From the NCBI RefSeq assembly GCF_000830505.1, contig NZ_JXOK01000004.1, positions 124,001 to 188,000 on the forward strand: a DNA stretch of 64,000 nucleotides, read 5' to 3'. Source of the stretch: Vibrio mytili. Its GTDB lineage: Bacteria; Pseudomonadota; Gammaproteobacteria; Enterobacterales; Vibrionaceae. The first letter of the stretch is position 1. Every line of letters begins with the position of its first letter. Under the pieces are notes generated by a model. That model searched no databases and had not been told where the DNA came from. It was given only the letters and a program-made list of their open reading frames with translations. The position numbers were made by a program, and so were the translations under genes. Positions 30,253 to 38,662 of the stretch are shown here, in pieces.

Positions 30253-30489
30253 ATGTTAATCACTTTCCGCTGTAAAGCTTACGCCAACGTTATGATGTTT
30301 GGTGATGTCGCGTTACACATGCTGCAACTGATGGGCGTCAGCCAGACCGTACCTAGCTCTATTTCTCCCACAGAAGCAGCCACGGCTCTCAGCAACTTAA
30401 AAGCGGCCATTGAACAGGAAAAAGCGCGAGCTCAAGATGAAGATAAACAAGACGAAGACAACGATGATGAGTGGCTCCGACGCCAGTGA
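30253..30489 (+). CDS. DUF1840 family protein
   Basis: A 78-residue protein with the DUF1840 pattern: MLITFRCKAYANVMMFGD, then ALHMLQLMG, a short VPSSISP turn, and a helix ending in a charged acidic tail (DEDKQDEDNDDEW). A GAGG ribosome site precedes the ATG. The family has no known function. It is a monocistronic unit. Confidence 0.85.
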   Translation: MLITFRCKAYANVMMFGDVALHMLQLMGVSQTVPSSISPTEAATALSNLKAAIEQEKARAQDEDKQDEDNDDEWLRRQ

Positions 30490-30661
30490 GTCTCTCATCT
30501 AGAGCAATACCACTGATTGAATTACTGAGTGCTGCGGTAGCAGATGACTGTGATGTGATGTGGGATTCAAACTAATTGTAGTGACGTTTTTTGGGGGAGA
30601 CAAGTAAGCGCCGTCTCCCTACTCTACAGCCCTTCACGTTACGTGCTTTTATGCACGTTTC

Positions 30662-31822
30662 TTACTGGCAGTTTTTCTTACTGACATGCAAGTATGCCAT
30701 ACCCACTAGTAGTCCCCAAAGGGTGGCACTAATTCCTAAAAAGCTTATACCGGAAAGGGTGATCAGAAACGTAAAGAGTGCCGGCTCGCGATACCCTTCA
30801 TCTTTAAAAGCCGATTGTAGGCACATCAGCAACGTTCCCAACAACGCAAAGCCCGCTAAAATCGAGGTCACTTCGGGTGGAAGAGACAAAAATAACTTCA
30901 CCACGCTTGTCGCGAATAGACCCGCAATAAGGTAAAACACCCCAGCCCAAATGACAGCACGGTATCTCTGAGTTCGATCAGAATCCACTTCAGGCGTCAT
31001 GCAGATTGCGGCAGAAATGGCCGCTAAATTAACACTAAAGCCACCAAAAGGCGCTGAAACGATATTCACCAAACCAGTACCAATCAAAACCGGTTTGACG
31101 GGCGGCTTGTAGCGATAGCTGTTCATCATCGCAATGCCCGGTAAATTCTGTGAGAGCATAGTAATAAGGTACAACGGTAGCGCTAAGTTCAAAATGGCAG
31201 TGATATCCAGTTCAGGTGTGACCCATACCGGTTGTGTTAATGAAAATTCCGAAAGTTGCAGGGTATGTTCATCAGCTACAAAGGTATACAGAAGCCCAAC
31301 CACCAATAGTATCAACATGGCATATCTAGGCATAAAATGTTTCGCCAACAAAAAGCTCACGAACATGACCAGAAATATCGTTGGTGTGCTTGTTACCGTT
31401 TCAAATCCGCCTAAGCAAAAAGGCAACAAAATAGCGCCTAACATTGCCGTACCTAATTGGGATGGTATTCGTTCAAGCGCCCGACTCAGTGGACTGATTA
31501 AACCTGTTAAGAAAATTAACAGTCCCGACACCACAAAAGCCCCTATCACTTGACTCAATTCATAGTGAAGCGTGGCAGCCACCAACATAGCGGCGCCGGG
31601 CGTCGACCATGCCGTTAATATTGGTGTTTTATAAAGCCACGAATACCCTATAGAAGTTAGCCCCATTATTACGCCCAACGCCAACAACCAGCTCTCTATT
31701 TGGGGCTGTGTTGCACCAGCTGAGGTTGCGGCCTGAATGATTATGACAACCGAACTGGTATAACCCACAAGGACAGCGGTAAAGCCAGCAGAAATGTGAC
31801 TTAAGTTGAATAGGCTTTTCAT
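30662..31822 (-). CDS. benE: benzoate/H+ symporter family transporter (BenE/YdcO)
   Basis: A 386-residue membrane protein of the BenE family, recognisable from the N-terminus (HISAGFTAVLVGYTSSVVII) and from TPILTAWSTPGAAMLV. The second half has GGFSVNLAAISAAICM. About 12 hydrophobic segments are present. Family members are described as benzoate/proton symporters, but true substrates in Vibrio are not established. It is divergent from an XRE-cupin regulator gene, the same arrangement as E. coli ydcO/ydcN (sutR). Two matching palindromes lie between them. Confidence 0.9.
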   Translation of the reverse strand: MKSLFNLSHISAGFTAVLVGYTSSVVIIIQAATSAGATQPQIESWLLALGVIMGLTSIGYSWLYKTPILTAWSTPGAAMLVAATLHYELSQVIGAFVVSGLLIFLTGLISPLSRALERIPSQLGTAMLGAILLPFCLGGFETVTSTPTIFLVMFVSFLLAKHFMPRYAMLILLVVGLLYTFVADEHTLQLSEFSLTQPVWVTPELDITAILNLALPLYLITMLSQNLPGIAMMNSYRYKPPVKPVLIGTGLVNIVSAPFGGFSVNLAAISAAICMTPEVDSDRTQRYRAVIWAGVFYLIAGLFATSVVKLFLSLPPEVTSILAGFALLGTLLMCLQSAFKDEGYREPALFTFLITLSGISFLGISATLWGLLVGMAYLHVSKKNCQ

Positions 31823-31859
31823 CGGTGATTTTCCCGTTTATATGTTAAAATCCTTTTTC

Positions 31860-31909
31860 GTGCGTTATTACGCACATACCAAACCATAACACTGTGCGCT
31901 ATAACGCAC
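31860..31909. promoter_or_regulatory. two copies of a 16-bp palindrome, probable operators of the XRE regulator
   Basis: GTGCGTTATTACGCAC (31860-31875) and GTGCGCTATAACGCAC (31894-31909) share GTGCG-N6-CGCAC and have centres 34 bases apart. They lie between the divergent benE and XRE genes, the second ending 16 bases before the regulator start. Confidence 0.85.
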
Positions 31910-31925
31910 AACGGGATATTTTGTT

Positions 31926-32465
31926 GTGAAGGAATCGATTTTTAAATCTGAAATCGCTCAGCACTTAAAAGCGGAGCGCAAAAGACAAGGCTTAAGCTTG
32001 GATGCGACATCCAAGTTAACTGGCGTATCTAAAGCCATGCTTGGGCAAATAGAAAGGGAAGAATCCAACCCAACTATTGCGACACTGTGGAAGATCGCTA
32101 GCGGGTTAAATACCTCTTTTTCGGCCTTTTTTGCTCATGTACCAGACTTGCGTTCTGGAGAAAGAACGTTTCCTGATGACTCAAAAATGAAAGTCAGTAC
32201 ATTGTTTCCCTACCAGTCAGATTCTGGTTTGGAAATGTTCGAGATCACACTAACGGAACATCACAAACAAATGTCTTCGCCTCATGGCATCGGAGTTATC
32301 GAACATGTCCACGTACTGAGTGGAGAACTAAATGTGTTTTTTAATAATGAATGGCATTGCGTAAAGGAAGGAGAAAGCCTGCGCTTTTTCAGTGATCAGC
32401 CACACGGATATGAAGCGGCTACCGAATCAACAACGTTCCAAAATATCGTTTGTTATCCGAAATAG
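31926..32465 (+). CDS. XRE-family regulator with C-terminal cupin domain (YdcN/SutR-like)
   Basis: A 179-residue regulator: helix-turn-helix in residues 8-65 (LKAERKRQGLSLDATSKLTG, SKAMLGQIEREESNPT), then a cupin sensor domain (GVIEHVHVLSGELNVFFN, EGESLRFFSDQPHGYEA). The start codon is GTG at 31926; the next downstream ATG would remove most of the helix-turn-helix. The GGGAT site upstream is modest. Gene pairing with benE matches ydcN-ydcO of enterics. The double palindrome upstream is probably its own binding site and suggests auto- and benE control. Confidence 0.9.
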   Translation: MKESIFKSEIAQHLKAERKRQGLSLDATSKLTGVSKAMLGQIEREESNPTIATLWKIASGLNTSFSAFFAHVPDLRSGERTFPDDSKMKVSTLFPYQSDSGLEMFEITLTEHHKQMSSPHGIGVIEHVHVLSGELNVFFNNEWHCVKEGESLRFFSDQPHGYEAATESTTFQNIVCYPK

Positions 32466-32485
32466 TTGCGAACTAAAGACATGAA

Positions 32486-32513
32486 AAAGCCCCTCTCTTC
32501 AGAGAGGGGCTTT
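32486..32513. terminator. bidirectional terminator between the XRE gene and a minus-strand gene
   Basis: AAAGCCCCTCTC, loop TTCA, GAGAGGGGCTTT: a perfect 12-bp stem 20 bases after the XRE stop. A and T runs on both sides allow use in both directions for the convergent genes. Confidence 0.93.
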
Positions 32514-32544
32514 GATAAGCAATATTAATTTTTAAAGGTATCGT

Positions 32545-32937
32545 TTATTTAAACGCAAGTTTGTTGGTGCCGTATTGACCACAAGACGCATTGTCGAACG
32601 CAGGTACCTTACCTTCATTGTAAGAGTCCATAACCACTTGAGGGTCTTTTGGCTCTTCAAGCTTCGCTTTAAGTAGTGTTTTTGTTGTTACACGAGCAAG
32701 ATCAGAATCACTTTCCATAATTTTCATCATTTCATCGATAAAAGCATCACCACGAACAGCCCAGTCTGCACTGTCGTCGATGTCGTATTTATCAATCGTG
32801 TACGCCAACGAACCACACATCGCTACTGCGCCTTTTGCATCTAAATCCGCGACTAAGTCATCCCAGTTAGATAGAACTTGAGCTTGAGCACCAACACTAA
32901 CAAAACCTAATACAGCTGCGATTAGAACTTTTTTCAT
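32545..32937 (-). CDS. small secreted protein, function unknown
   Basis: A 130-residue protein with a clear Sec signal peptide (MKKVLIAAVLGFVSVGAQAQ, cleavage likely after AQA). The mature part is mostly helical and acidic, with two cysteines (AMCGSLAYT and ASCGQYG) that may form a disulfide. I do not recognise a family. It is monocistronic, with the shared terminator 32 bases after its stop. Confidence 0.8.
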   Translation of the reverse strand: MKKVLIAAVLGFVSVGAQAQVLSNWDDLVADLDAKGAVAMCGSLAYTIDKYDIDDSADWAVRGDAFIDEMMKIMESDSDLARVTTKTLLKAKLEEPKDPQVVMDSYNEGKVPAFDNASCGQYGTNKLAFK

Positions 32938-33567
32938 TTTGTAATACCTTATTCAAATAGTATTTCAACTACAGAAATTGTCTCTTGCTCTGGCGTGTTT
33001 TTACGCGAAACTTGTTTGCAAAAAGACAATGCGATTGTGTGCTCACGTCTTATTTGTTGTCAGAGTTTAAAACATCTGTACATCCAAATTTGACGTCAAC
33101 ACGTGGAGTAGCAGTAATGTCCATTCCATTTGTTTAGCAACTGCTTATGTGCTTGGCCTTAGTGACCAACAGGCTATTAATCCATAGGGCTTTGCCCTCG
33201 CCCTTGTTAGCGCACACAAAACAGTGTAGTTACTTTCATCACAAAGAGTGAATAATTAAAATTAATAATCATTAAAATCAAACTAATCAACAACTTAATA
33301 AAAAACACCGTTTTATATATCAGGTGTTAAATCAGTAAGTGTTAAGCGAAATGATTGGTCTTTAGCTCGACAAACTTCACGCAGGATCCAAATTCAAGGG
33401 ATTAATCGAGGTTAACATGCTTAAATGACACTGAAATGAATACGTTATCGTGTACTTTTTAAAGTAGGTGCCCTGTTTTAATGCAAATTTTCACTGACTT
33501 AGTGCATTCCCTCTAAACCATGCTACTTAAAAAAACAAAAATACAATAAAATCAACAAGATGAATTT
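32938..33567. other. long non-coding region upstream of the small RNA locus
   Basis: About 630 bases with no credible gene. The right part is AT-rich. A short hairpin AGGGC-TTT-GCCCT lies near 33187. It must contain the promoter for the secreted protein (leftward), and possibly activator sites for the sigma-54 promoter to the right; none could be named. Confidence 0.5.
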
Positions 33568-33595
33568 TTGGCACGCAAGCTGCAATAGTTATAAT
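33568..33595 (+). promoter_or_regulatory. superimposed sigma-54 and sigma-70 promoter motifs
   Basis: TTGGCACGCAAGCTGCA (33568-33584) has the sigma-54 -24 element TTGGCACG, and GG and GC are 12 bases apart. In the same DNA, TTGGCA (33568-33573) is spaced 16 bases from a perfect -10 TATAAT (33590-33595). Both would start RNA at about 33595-33602. Confidence 0.75.
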
Positions 33596-33698
33596 GCAAA
33601 TGCATGGCAGCGTTTGTGCTTCTCGTTCTTTGTACCTGTATCAACAGGCACGTCCTTTGAATTGGTAATGTCGCCTCCCTCGGGAGGCTTTTTTTTTA
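33596..33698 (+). ncRNA. candidate small RNA of about 100 nt, not recognised
   Basis: Bounded by a strong promoter and a strong intrinsic terminator, with no ribosome site or open frame of note on the plus strand. It contains a small internal hairpin CCTGT-ATCA-ACAGG (33635-33648), a pyrimidine-rich stretch (TTGTGCTTCTCGTTCTTTG) and the terminal hairpin with nine Ts. It does not look like Qrr, Spot 42, GlmY or GlmZ as I remember them. Existence as a transcript is inferred from signals only. Confidence 0.7.
33673..33697 (+). terminator. intrinsic terminator of the candidate small RNA
   Basis: GCCTCCC, loop TC, GGGAGGC, followed by nine T. There is no protein gene upstream on this strand within 1.2 kb, so it must end an RNA gene. 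Confidence 0.93.
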
Positions 33699-33786
33699 TC
33701 AAAAATACGGTTTGCTGAAAGAAAAGTATCATCCCTACGTTCATATATAATATGAACATTTCAGCGATAATGAATGAGGAAAACGT

Positions 33787-34401
33787 ATGCTTCAACCGAT
33801 CAAACTGACGCTTTACCCTTGGGCTGGCAGTTGGGGGCCCTTTAAGGTAAACATTCCCTGCGGTGAATGCACGTTGACAAAAGACATACTGGCGGATGCT
33901 CTCGAGAATGAACTCGCAGGTATTCCTGTCCAAATTGAAACGAAAGATTGGTTGTCACACTGGTGGGAGCCACTCAAAGTCGGCGCCTGGCACGCCCCTA
34001 TTGTTATCGTCGAAGGAAAACTGGTTAGTCAAGGCGAAGCACTCAATAGAGGAGCACTGATTCAAGCTGTCATTTCAGAATGGGTGAAACGAGACCAACT
34101 AAAGGGTAACGTCGTTTTTGGTAAAGCAAAATGCCCATACTGCATTAAAGCCAAACAGCTTCTTGATGACGCTGGAGTGCAATATCAGTATTACGATGTG
34201 GTTAAAGATAGTGCAGCGCTGTACCGTATGATACCTGAAGTTAAAGCGATAATTGGTGAAAAAACGCCTGTCACTGTCCCTCAAATCTGGTTGGAAAGTC
34301 AATACGTTGGAGGAATGGTTGATTTAGAAAAATGGTTAGAGAAAAAGGGATTAGATAAAATGCCTGATAATGTTATCGATATCCCAAACCAATCAGGTTG
34401 A
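33787..34401 (+). CDS. two-domain glutaredoxin-like protein
   Basis: A 204-residue protein with two thioredoxin-fold parts. The N-terminal half has an unusual CGEC site (NIPCGECTLTKDIL) and the WW-containing IETKDWLSHWWEPL. The C-terminal half is a classical glutaredoxin with FGKAKCPYCIKAKQLL and the cis-Pro/GSH region TVPQIWLESQYVGG. It could reduce disulfides or glutathione mixed disulfides. A GAGGAAA ribosome site lies before the ATG. It is 90 bases after the small RNA terminator and therefore transcribed separately. Confidence 0.88.
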   Translation: MLQPIKLTLYPWAGSWGPFKVNIPCGECTLTKDILADALENELAGIPVQIETKDWLSHWWEPLKVGAWHAPIVIVEGKLVSQGEALNRGALIQAVISEWVKRDQLKGNVVFGKAKCPYCIKAKQLLDDAGVQYQYYDVVKDSAALYRMIPEVKAIIGEKTPVTVPQIWLESQYVGGMVDLEKWLEKKGLDKMPDNVIDIPNQSG

Positions 34402-34531
34402 TACGAACTAAAATGTTTGGCTGGAAAAACTGTGTTTTCGGTGAGTATTTTTTATTTATAGATTGCTGTTTGTCTAATGAATAGTCGCTTGTTTAACGAA
34501 TAGTAGTGATTAATATCAACATTCTAAAAGT

Positions 34532-34563
34532 AAAACGCCCTGCTCAAATGAACAGGGCGTTTT
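34532..34563. terminator. bidirectional terminator
   Basis: AAAACGCCCTG and CAGGGCGTTTT, an 11-bp stem with a 10-base loop. It lies 131 bases after the glutaredoxin stop and 15 bases after the minus-strand 44-residue gene, so it serves both. Confidence 0.88.
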
Positions 34564-34577
34564 GGTATTAGTTCGTA

Positions 34578-34712
34578 TTAGTGCGAGAGCTTTTTAACTA
34601 TACGAGCAAACACTGAAACTTTTTTCTTTTTTGATTTACCGTAGAGTGCTTTGTGCATTACATCCTTAGCAATCATTTGGCCAATATAAGCGCCACCTAT
34701 TTCGTGATTCAT
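34578..34712 (-). CDS. 44-residue basic small protein, unknown function
   Basis: Found by reading the gap. The ATG at 34712 has an AGGAG site 6-7 bases upstream (CAGGAGAAGGTC then ATG). The product begins MNHEIGGAYIGQMIAKDVMH and ends FARIVKKLSH, with a run KSKKKK in the middle, so it is strongly basic. A terminator follows 15 bases after the stop. A good ribosome site, own terminator and a clean frame support a real small gene. Possible nucleic-acid or membrane association is speculation. Confidence 0.72.
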   Translation of the reverse strand: MNHEIGGAYIGQMIAKDVMHKALYGKSKKKKVSVFARIVKKLSH

Positions 34713-34844
34713 GACCTTCTCCTGTTTATTAACCAAGTCGTTTATGTAGTAAGTTTACTCCACAAAAGCAAAAAAACAAGATATATATCACAAAATTTTG
34801 TAATTTAATTTCAGCAATAGTTTGAGCTAGCGTACCGTCCCCTA

Positions 34845-35192
34845 TTAACGCTTAGGCTGATGATACGTTTTCCCCGCCGCAACATAAGTATCTTTCTGTT
34901 TGATTTCAAAGAAAGTTTCAAAAAACCAAGCGGCAAATTTCACTAAGTGATCGCCTTCGTTCATTACATGTTCCACGTATTCCTGCTCAACGCCTGCATC
35001 ATCCGTTTGAGTCGTAACATGGTAAATACGTTTTTCACCTTCTACCTCAGCAAGAGCAAATTGACCAGTCAGAGACTGCGCAACCTCGGCTATTTCCTGC
35101 TCGTCACAGGTTTTAAGCAATTCAAGTGCCTGAGGCATAGTATCCTGCTGGACCAGTTGTTTGACTAAAATTTCAAATTCATTTTGTTGCAT
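34845..35192 (-). CDS. uncharacterised small cytoplasmic protein
   Basis: A 115-residue acidic protein. Helical N-terminal part (ILVKQLVQQDTMPQALELLK), a central beta-like stretch (EKRIYHVTTQTDDAG), and an aromatic segment (VKFAAWFFETFFEIKQ) near the C-terminus. No signal peptide. A ribosome site AGGTGAAAG precedes the ATG. I do not recognise the family. It stands alone between two minus-strand genes. Confidence 0.8.
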   Translation of the reverse strand: MQQNEFEILVKQLVQQDTMPQALELLKTCDEQEIAEVAQSLTGQFALAEVEGEKRIYHVTTQTDDAGVEQEYVEHVMNEGDHLVKFAAWFFETFFEIKQKDTYVAAGKTYHQPKR

Positions 35193-35209
35193 TCTTTCAC
35201 CTAAAAATT

Positions 35210-35236
35210 AAGAGACCAAGCAATGCTTGGTCTCTT
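35210..35236 (-). terminator. terminator of the M23 peptidase gene
   Basis: Perfect 12-bp stem AAGAGACCAAGC/GCTTGGTCTCTT with a 3-base loop; on the minus strand it is followed by a T-rich stretch. It lies 27 bases after the peptidase stop codon. Confidence 0.92.
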
Positions 35237-35263
35237 GTCTTGAAGCCTATTGAGTATAGCCCG

Positions 35264-36555
35264 TTACAGCACTGCTTTTTCTTTCTCTTTAAGCAGTCTA
35301 TTCATTTCATCTCTGTTAGCAATAAACGTCGCCATTTCTTTCTTAGGGACGGAGCTCGCCATTGGAATGTTTGCTCTCATTGCGTTGACAGGACGTCCAT
35401 ATTCAATCAACTCATAATGTAAGTGAGGCCCTGTGACACGACCTGTTTTGCCTGATAGACCAATACGCTGACCTCGAGAGACCTTCTGACCTTTCTTCAC
35501 CAAAATTTTACTCAGGTGTAGGTAACGTGTTTTGTATTTGCTGCCGTGCTCAATCACCACATAATTCCCCGCATATGGTGCTTACGCGTCATAATCACTT
35601 TACCATCACCGGTCGATACCACTGGTGTACCAATTGGCGTAGCGAAGTCCGTACCGTTGTGAGGAGCAATACGTCCGGTTACAGGGTGGTGACGGTTTGG
35701 ATTAAAACCAGAACTGATTCGCCAGCCACGGCTAACAGGGTAACGCTGGAAGGCTCTCTGTAGACTCTCACCTTTCGCGTTGTAGAACTGACCATCTGTA
35801 TGCAGATAGGCAGAGATTTCTCGACCACGGTTAAAAATTTTGATCGCTTCGATCTCATTCTTACCTGTCGAGATGCCATCAATGTTTTGAGCACGTCGAA
35901 CGACTTCAAAACGGTCACCTGCACGTAAATCTCGTCCAAAGTTCACCTGCTCTTTGAGCAAACTAACAACTTGGCTAATTTCCGCAGATGTTAAACCGAT
36001 ACGACTCGCAGAAGAAGAAAAACTTCCTCGGATGACACCAACTAGCGGTTCTTGAACCCATACACCGGGGATTGAAATATCACTGAAGTCGTAGCCACCA
36101 TCACTATTGAGTTGATAAACCACTTTATCTGCAATTGAAAATTGCAGTTCCATTTTTTCCAACTCGCCGGCGTTTTCATTACGCCAAAAGCGCAATACGT
36201 TCCCAGGCTTCAACGTATCCAAAGCGAGGTAGTTTAAATCGGTTTCCATTACTTTCATCAATGAACTGTAACCGAAACCTAACTGGCTAAAAATGGTGCT
36301 TAAATTGTCACCAGCTTGGATTTGATATTCAAAATTAGGTGGCGTAACGACTTCAGCAGTCGTTGCGTCAAGAATTCTTTCAACAACCTGCGATTCTGGC
36401 AGGTTTAAGGCGATGGTTTTTGTTAAAGACGACTCTTTGAGAGAGTGAGAAATACCTATCGCGGCTAAAACTGGCAAGGAGTACAACAGTAGCGCTCTAC
36501 GACTTGTCAGATTCGGCAACCGTTTTGTGTTTTCTTTTGTGGACACGGGAATCAC
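35264..36555 (-). pseudogene. M23 murein DD-endopeptidase (OapA-LysM-like/M23; ShyA/MepM type), frameshifted in this sequence
   Basis: Cell-wall hydrolase that cleaves peptide cross-links to allow growth. It has an N-terminal membrane segment (LLYSLPVLAAIGIS), an OapA/LysM-like domain (YQIQAGDNLSTIFSQLGFG) and a linker domain. The M23 LytM domain has zinc ligands in PHNGTDFATPIGTPV and GPHLHYE. The frame breaks at about 35577: the first frame ends KHHMRGIMW and stops, and the second runs VIEHGSKYKTRYLHLS. Adding one C (CACCATATG to CACCCATATG) gives KHPYAGNYVVIEHG and a 430-residue protein, the size of V. cholerae Shy endopeptidases. Which Shy paralogue it is cannot be settled here. Confidence 0.9.
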
Positions 36556-36667
36556 TAGCTCCTTTCAAACAAGTGTTATAGCTTATGCAATCCCGTATAA
36601 GAAATCACTAGTAAATTTCGCGATCTAGCGCAGAAAACTCCTACTTTTTACATTAATCAAAATAAAT

Positions 36668-37300
36668 TCATCCTTGTTGCATATGTAAGGAATTTCCTGC
36701 ATGAATGAATATGGCCGAATTCAATTGATCAGGTTGCTCTGCCATTGCTTGAGTATCGCTGTGCGAATAATACGACACACTGATTTTTTCGTCGTCATTC
36801 CACACCAACTGAGTGATGTTTACTCTGTCACCAATGTATTGGCTGTCGAGTAACACCACACGACTAGGAATGGGATCAAACTTGAACAGACCAATATAGT
36901 AGAATGCACCTGTCCCTTGAGTCGTGACAATCATAGGCGCGACAACCCATGGAACATCCTCTATATCGCGTTTAACGATAAACTCGGTTAACACCTTTAC
37001 TTGGCCCTTTGTCGCACCAGCATCATATTGACCGATCAAATACCCTGACTCTTTATCCCATTCATCTAAAAAAGTGACCGCGCTTTGCTCAGGCACCTGT
37101 ATTGTCCAAGGGTTTCGAGATGATATGCCTAAGGTATCCTTCACTATAGAATTGATTTGTGTCTTGGCTTGCGGAAATTTCGCCATGATCTCTTCGTCTG
37201 ACAAACTAAAACGATAAATACCCGCGATGCTCACCACGACCAACAAAACAATCGGAATCAAAAGAATAAGAGGAATGGGCAAGATTTTCTTACCAGTCAT
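36668..37300 (-). CDS. uncharacterised single-pass membrane protein
   Basis: A 210-residue protein with one N-terminal membrane helix (ILPIPLILLIPIVLLVVVSI) and a periplasmic remainder of mixed alpha/beta character (LSDEEIMAKFPQAKTQINSI, AVTFLDEWDKESGYLIGQYD). No lipobox and no recognisable catalytic motif. An AAGGAAG site precedes the ATG. It is the first gene upstream of the M23 peptidase on the same strand (112-base gap), so a cell-envelope role is possible but unproven. Confidence 0.8.
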   Translation of the reverse strand: MTGKKILPIPLILLIPIVLLVVVSIAGIYRFSLSDEEIMAKFPQAKTQINSIVKDTLGISSRNPWTIQVPEQSAVTFLDEWDKESGYLIGQYDAGATKGQVKVLTEFIVKRDIEDVPWVVAPMIVTTQGTGAFYYIGLFKFDPIPSRVVLLDSQYIGDRVNITQLVWNDDEKISVSYYSHSDTQAMAEQPDQLNSAIFIHAGNSLHMQQG

Positions 37301-37507
37301 AGGGGCTTCCTTATCAAAAGAGTTATCGATGTCTTCCGCCCGGATTATAACCTCAAATCACTTCAAGGTGCAGGACTCAGAGCCTAACTAAAAGCCACTT
37401 CGAAGATCGCTTTACGATATATTGGTATAGGCTGCCAACCAGGCGCTGTTGTCAGTGGTAAAACATGAGCGTTATAATCCCCGCTTAATATCAGTTGGGG
37501 CACTATT

Positions 37508-38173
37508 TTGATTTCCAAACTTCCTCGTTGGGTAGAATATGGCGCATTTCTGTTAGCCCTTTTAGCAGGCTGCGTCAATGCTGTCGGTCTGCTCGGCTTT
37601 CACCATCAAGCGATTACACATATTTCGGGTACTGTGACCCAACTAGGGAGCAGTTTACTGACAGATATCGACAGCCCAATTCACCTGTTTCTTATCGTAT
37701 TTAGCTTTTTAATTGGTGCAGCATTTAGCGGTTTCTTCATTGAAAGCAGCGCCTTAAAACTCGGGCGTCGTTATGGCGTCGCACTTTGTATTGAAGGTAG
37801 CTTGCTTTTACTCAGTTTTGGGTTTTTGGTTCAAGGCAACGTATATGGCCAATATCTCGCTTCGGCAGCCTGTGGTTTGCAGAACGCGATGATCACCACC
37901 TTTAGCGGCGCCGTTATTAGAACCACACACATGACGGGAATCATTACAGACTTGGGGATCATGATTGGGGAAAGTTTACGAGGAAGACAATTTGACCGAC
38001 GCAAAGCTAAACTGTTCTTTTTTATCTTTTCTGGGTTCTTGTTAGGTGGAATCGTCGGCGCTGCGCTTTTCGATATATTTGGGTTACGCACACTGCTCTT
38101 TCCGGCCTTGCTATCATTCGGTATCGCGTTCATTTACTGGGCATACCTATATTTCCACGCTCATAAAGAATAA
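37508..38173 (+). CDS. DUF1275 (YoaK-like) membrane protein
   Basis: A 221-residue membrane protein of the DUF1275/YoaK family: FLLALLAGCVNAVGLLGF is the signature first helix with the conserved N and G, followed by THISGTVTQLG. The third segment has GLQNAMITTFSGAVIRTTHM, also typical. Translation seems to start at TTG (37508), 7 bases after GGGG, as no in-frame ATG occurs before the first helix. The family is uncharacterised, with a suspected transport role. Confidence 0.88.
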   Translation: MISKLPRWVEYGAFLLALLAGCVNAVGLLGFHHQAITHISGTVTQLGSSLLTDIDSPIHLFLIVFSFLIGAAFSGFFIESSALKLGRRYGVALCIEGSLLLLSFGFLVQGNVYGQYLASAACGLQNAMITTFSGAVIRTTHMTGIITDLGIMIGESLRGRQFDRRKAKLFFFIFSGFLLGGIVGAALFDIFGLRTLLFPALLSFGIAFIYWAYLYFHAHKE

Positions 38174-38662
38174 CGAAATGCGGATTATTATCCATAGCAT
38201 GATGCCTTAGTGTGTGAATCCGTCATGGCAAACTCAGTGAATATGTCATAAAGACACTGAAACATTTCCCAACTCACATGCTCGCCTTTCACCTTCACAA
38301 TAAGTTCACAAAAAGCTTACAAACTAAAGATTCCAATTAAAATCCACACAAATTAGAGTGATGCGGTTCTCATTTATAATGCTTTTTAATATTTCTATCA
38401 CACTGTAAGTCATTGCTAATCATCACGAGCCATCAAAATGATACAATGCACTAACATTCACAACATAACTACATACATTGTCTTATTTTTTAGACAAAAA
38501 GCCACAGCTTACTCTGAATATATAGATAATTTTAATGAATAGTATTGCATCAAAAATGGTTTACAGGTAGGCTCACTTCCTGCGGCTGAATACGGATGTT
38601 TAGTGAATATTTATGTCATGGAATATGACAAGTGTATTGACTAGTAGTAACAAGAGACGCTT
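38174..38662. other. non-coding region before the yjiH gene, with a candidate operator
   Basis: About 490 AT-rich bases with no gene. The only clear structure is a palindrome TGTCAT-GGAAT-ATGACA at 38614-38630, 32 bases before the YjiH-family ATG, well placed to act as an operator overlapping a promoter. No known regulator could be matched to it. Confidence 0.5.

Noticed and set aside
30595..30619. Inverted repeat GGGAGAC/GTCTCCC as a terminator of benE
   Set aside because: On the minus strand it is followed by A, not T, and on the plus strand the T run is before the stem; not a standard terminator.
33596..33698. Qrr quorum-sensing RNA
   Set aside because: The sigma-54 promoter is similar in type, but the conserved Qrr core and its terminator as I recall them are absent.
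33589..33933. Minus-strand open frame of 114 residues over the small RNA locus and glutaredoxin start
   Set aside because: It is antisense to the glutaredoxin gene and to a promoter/terminator pair, and contains the poly-T of the terminator as KKK; no ribosome site.
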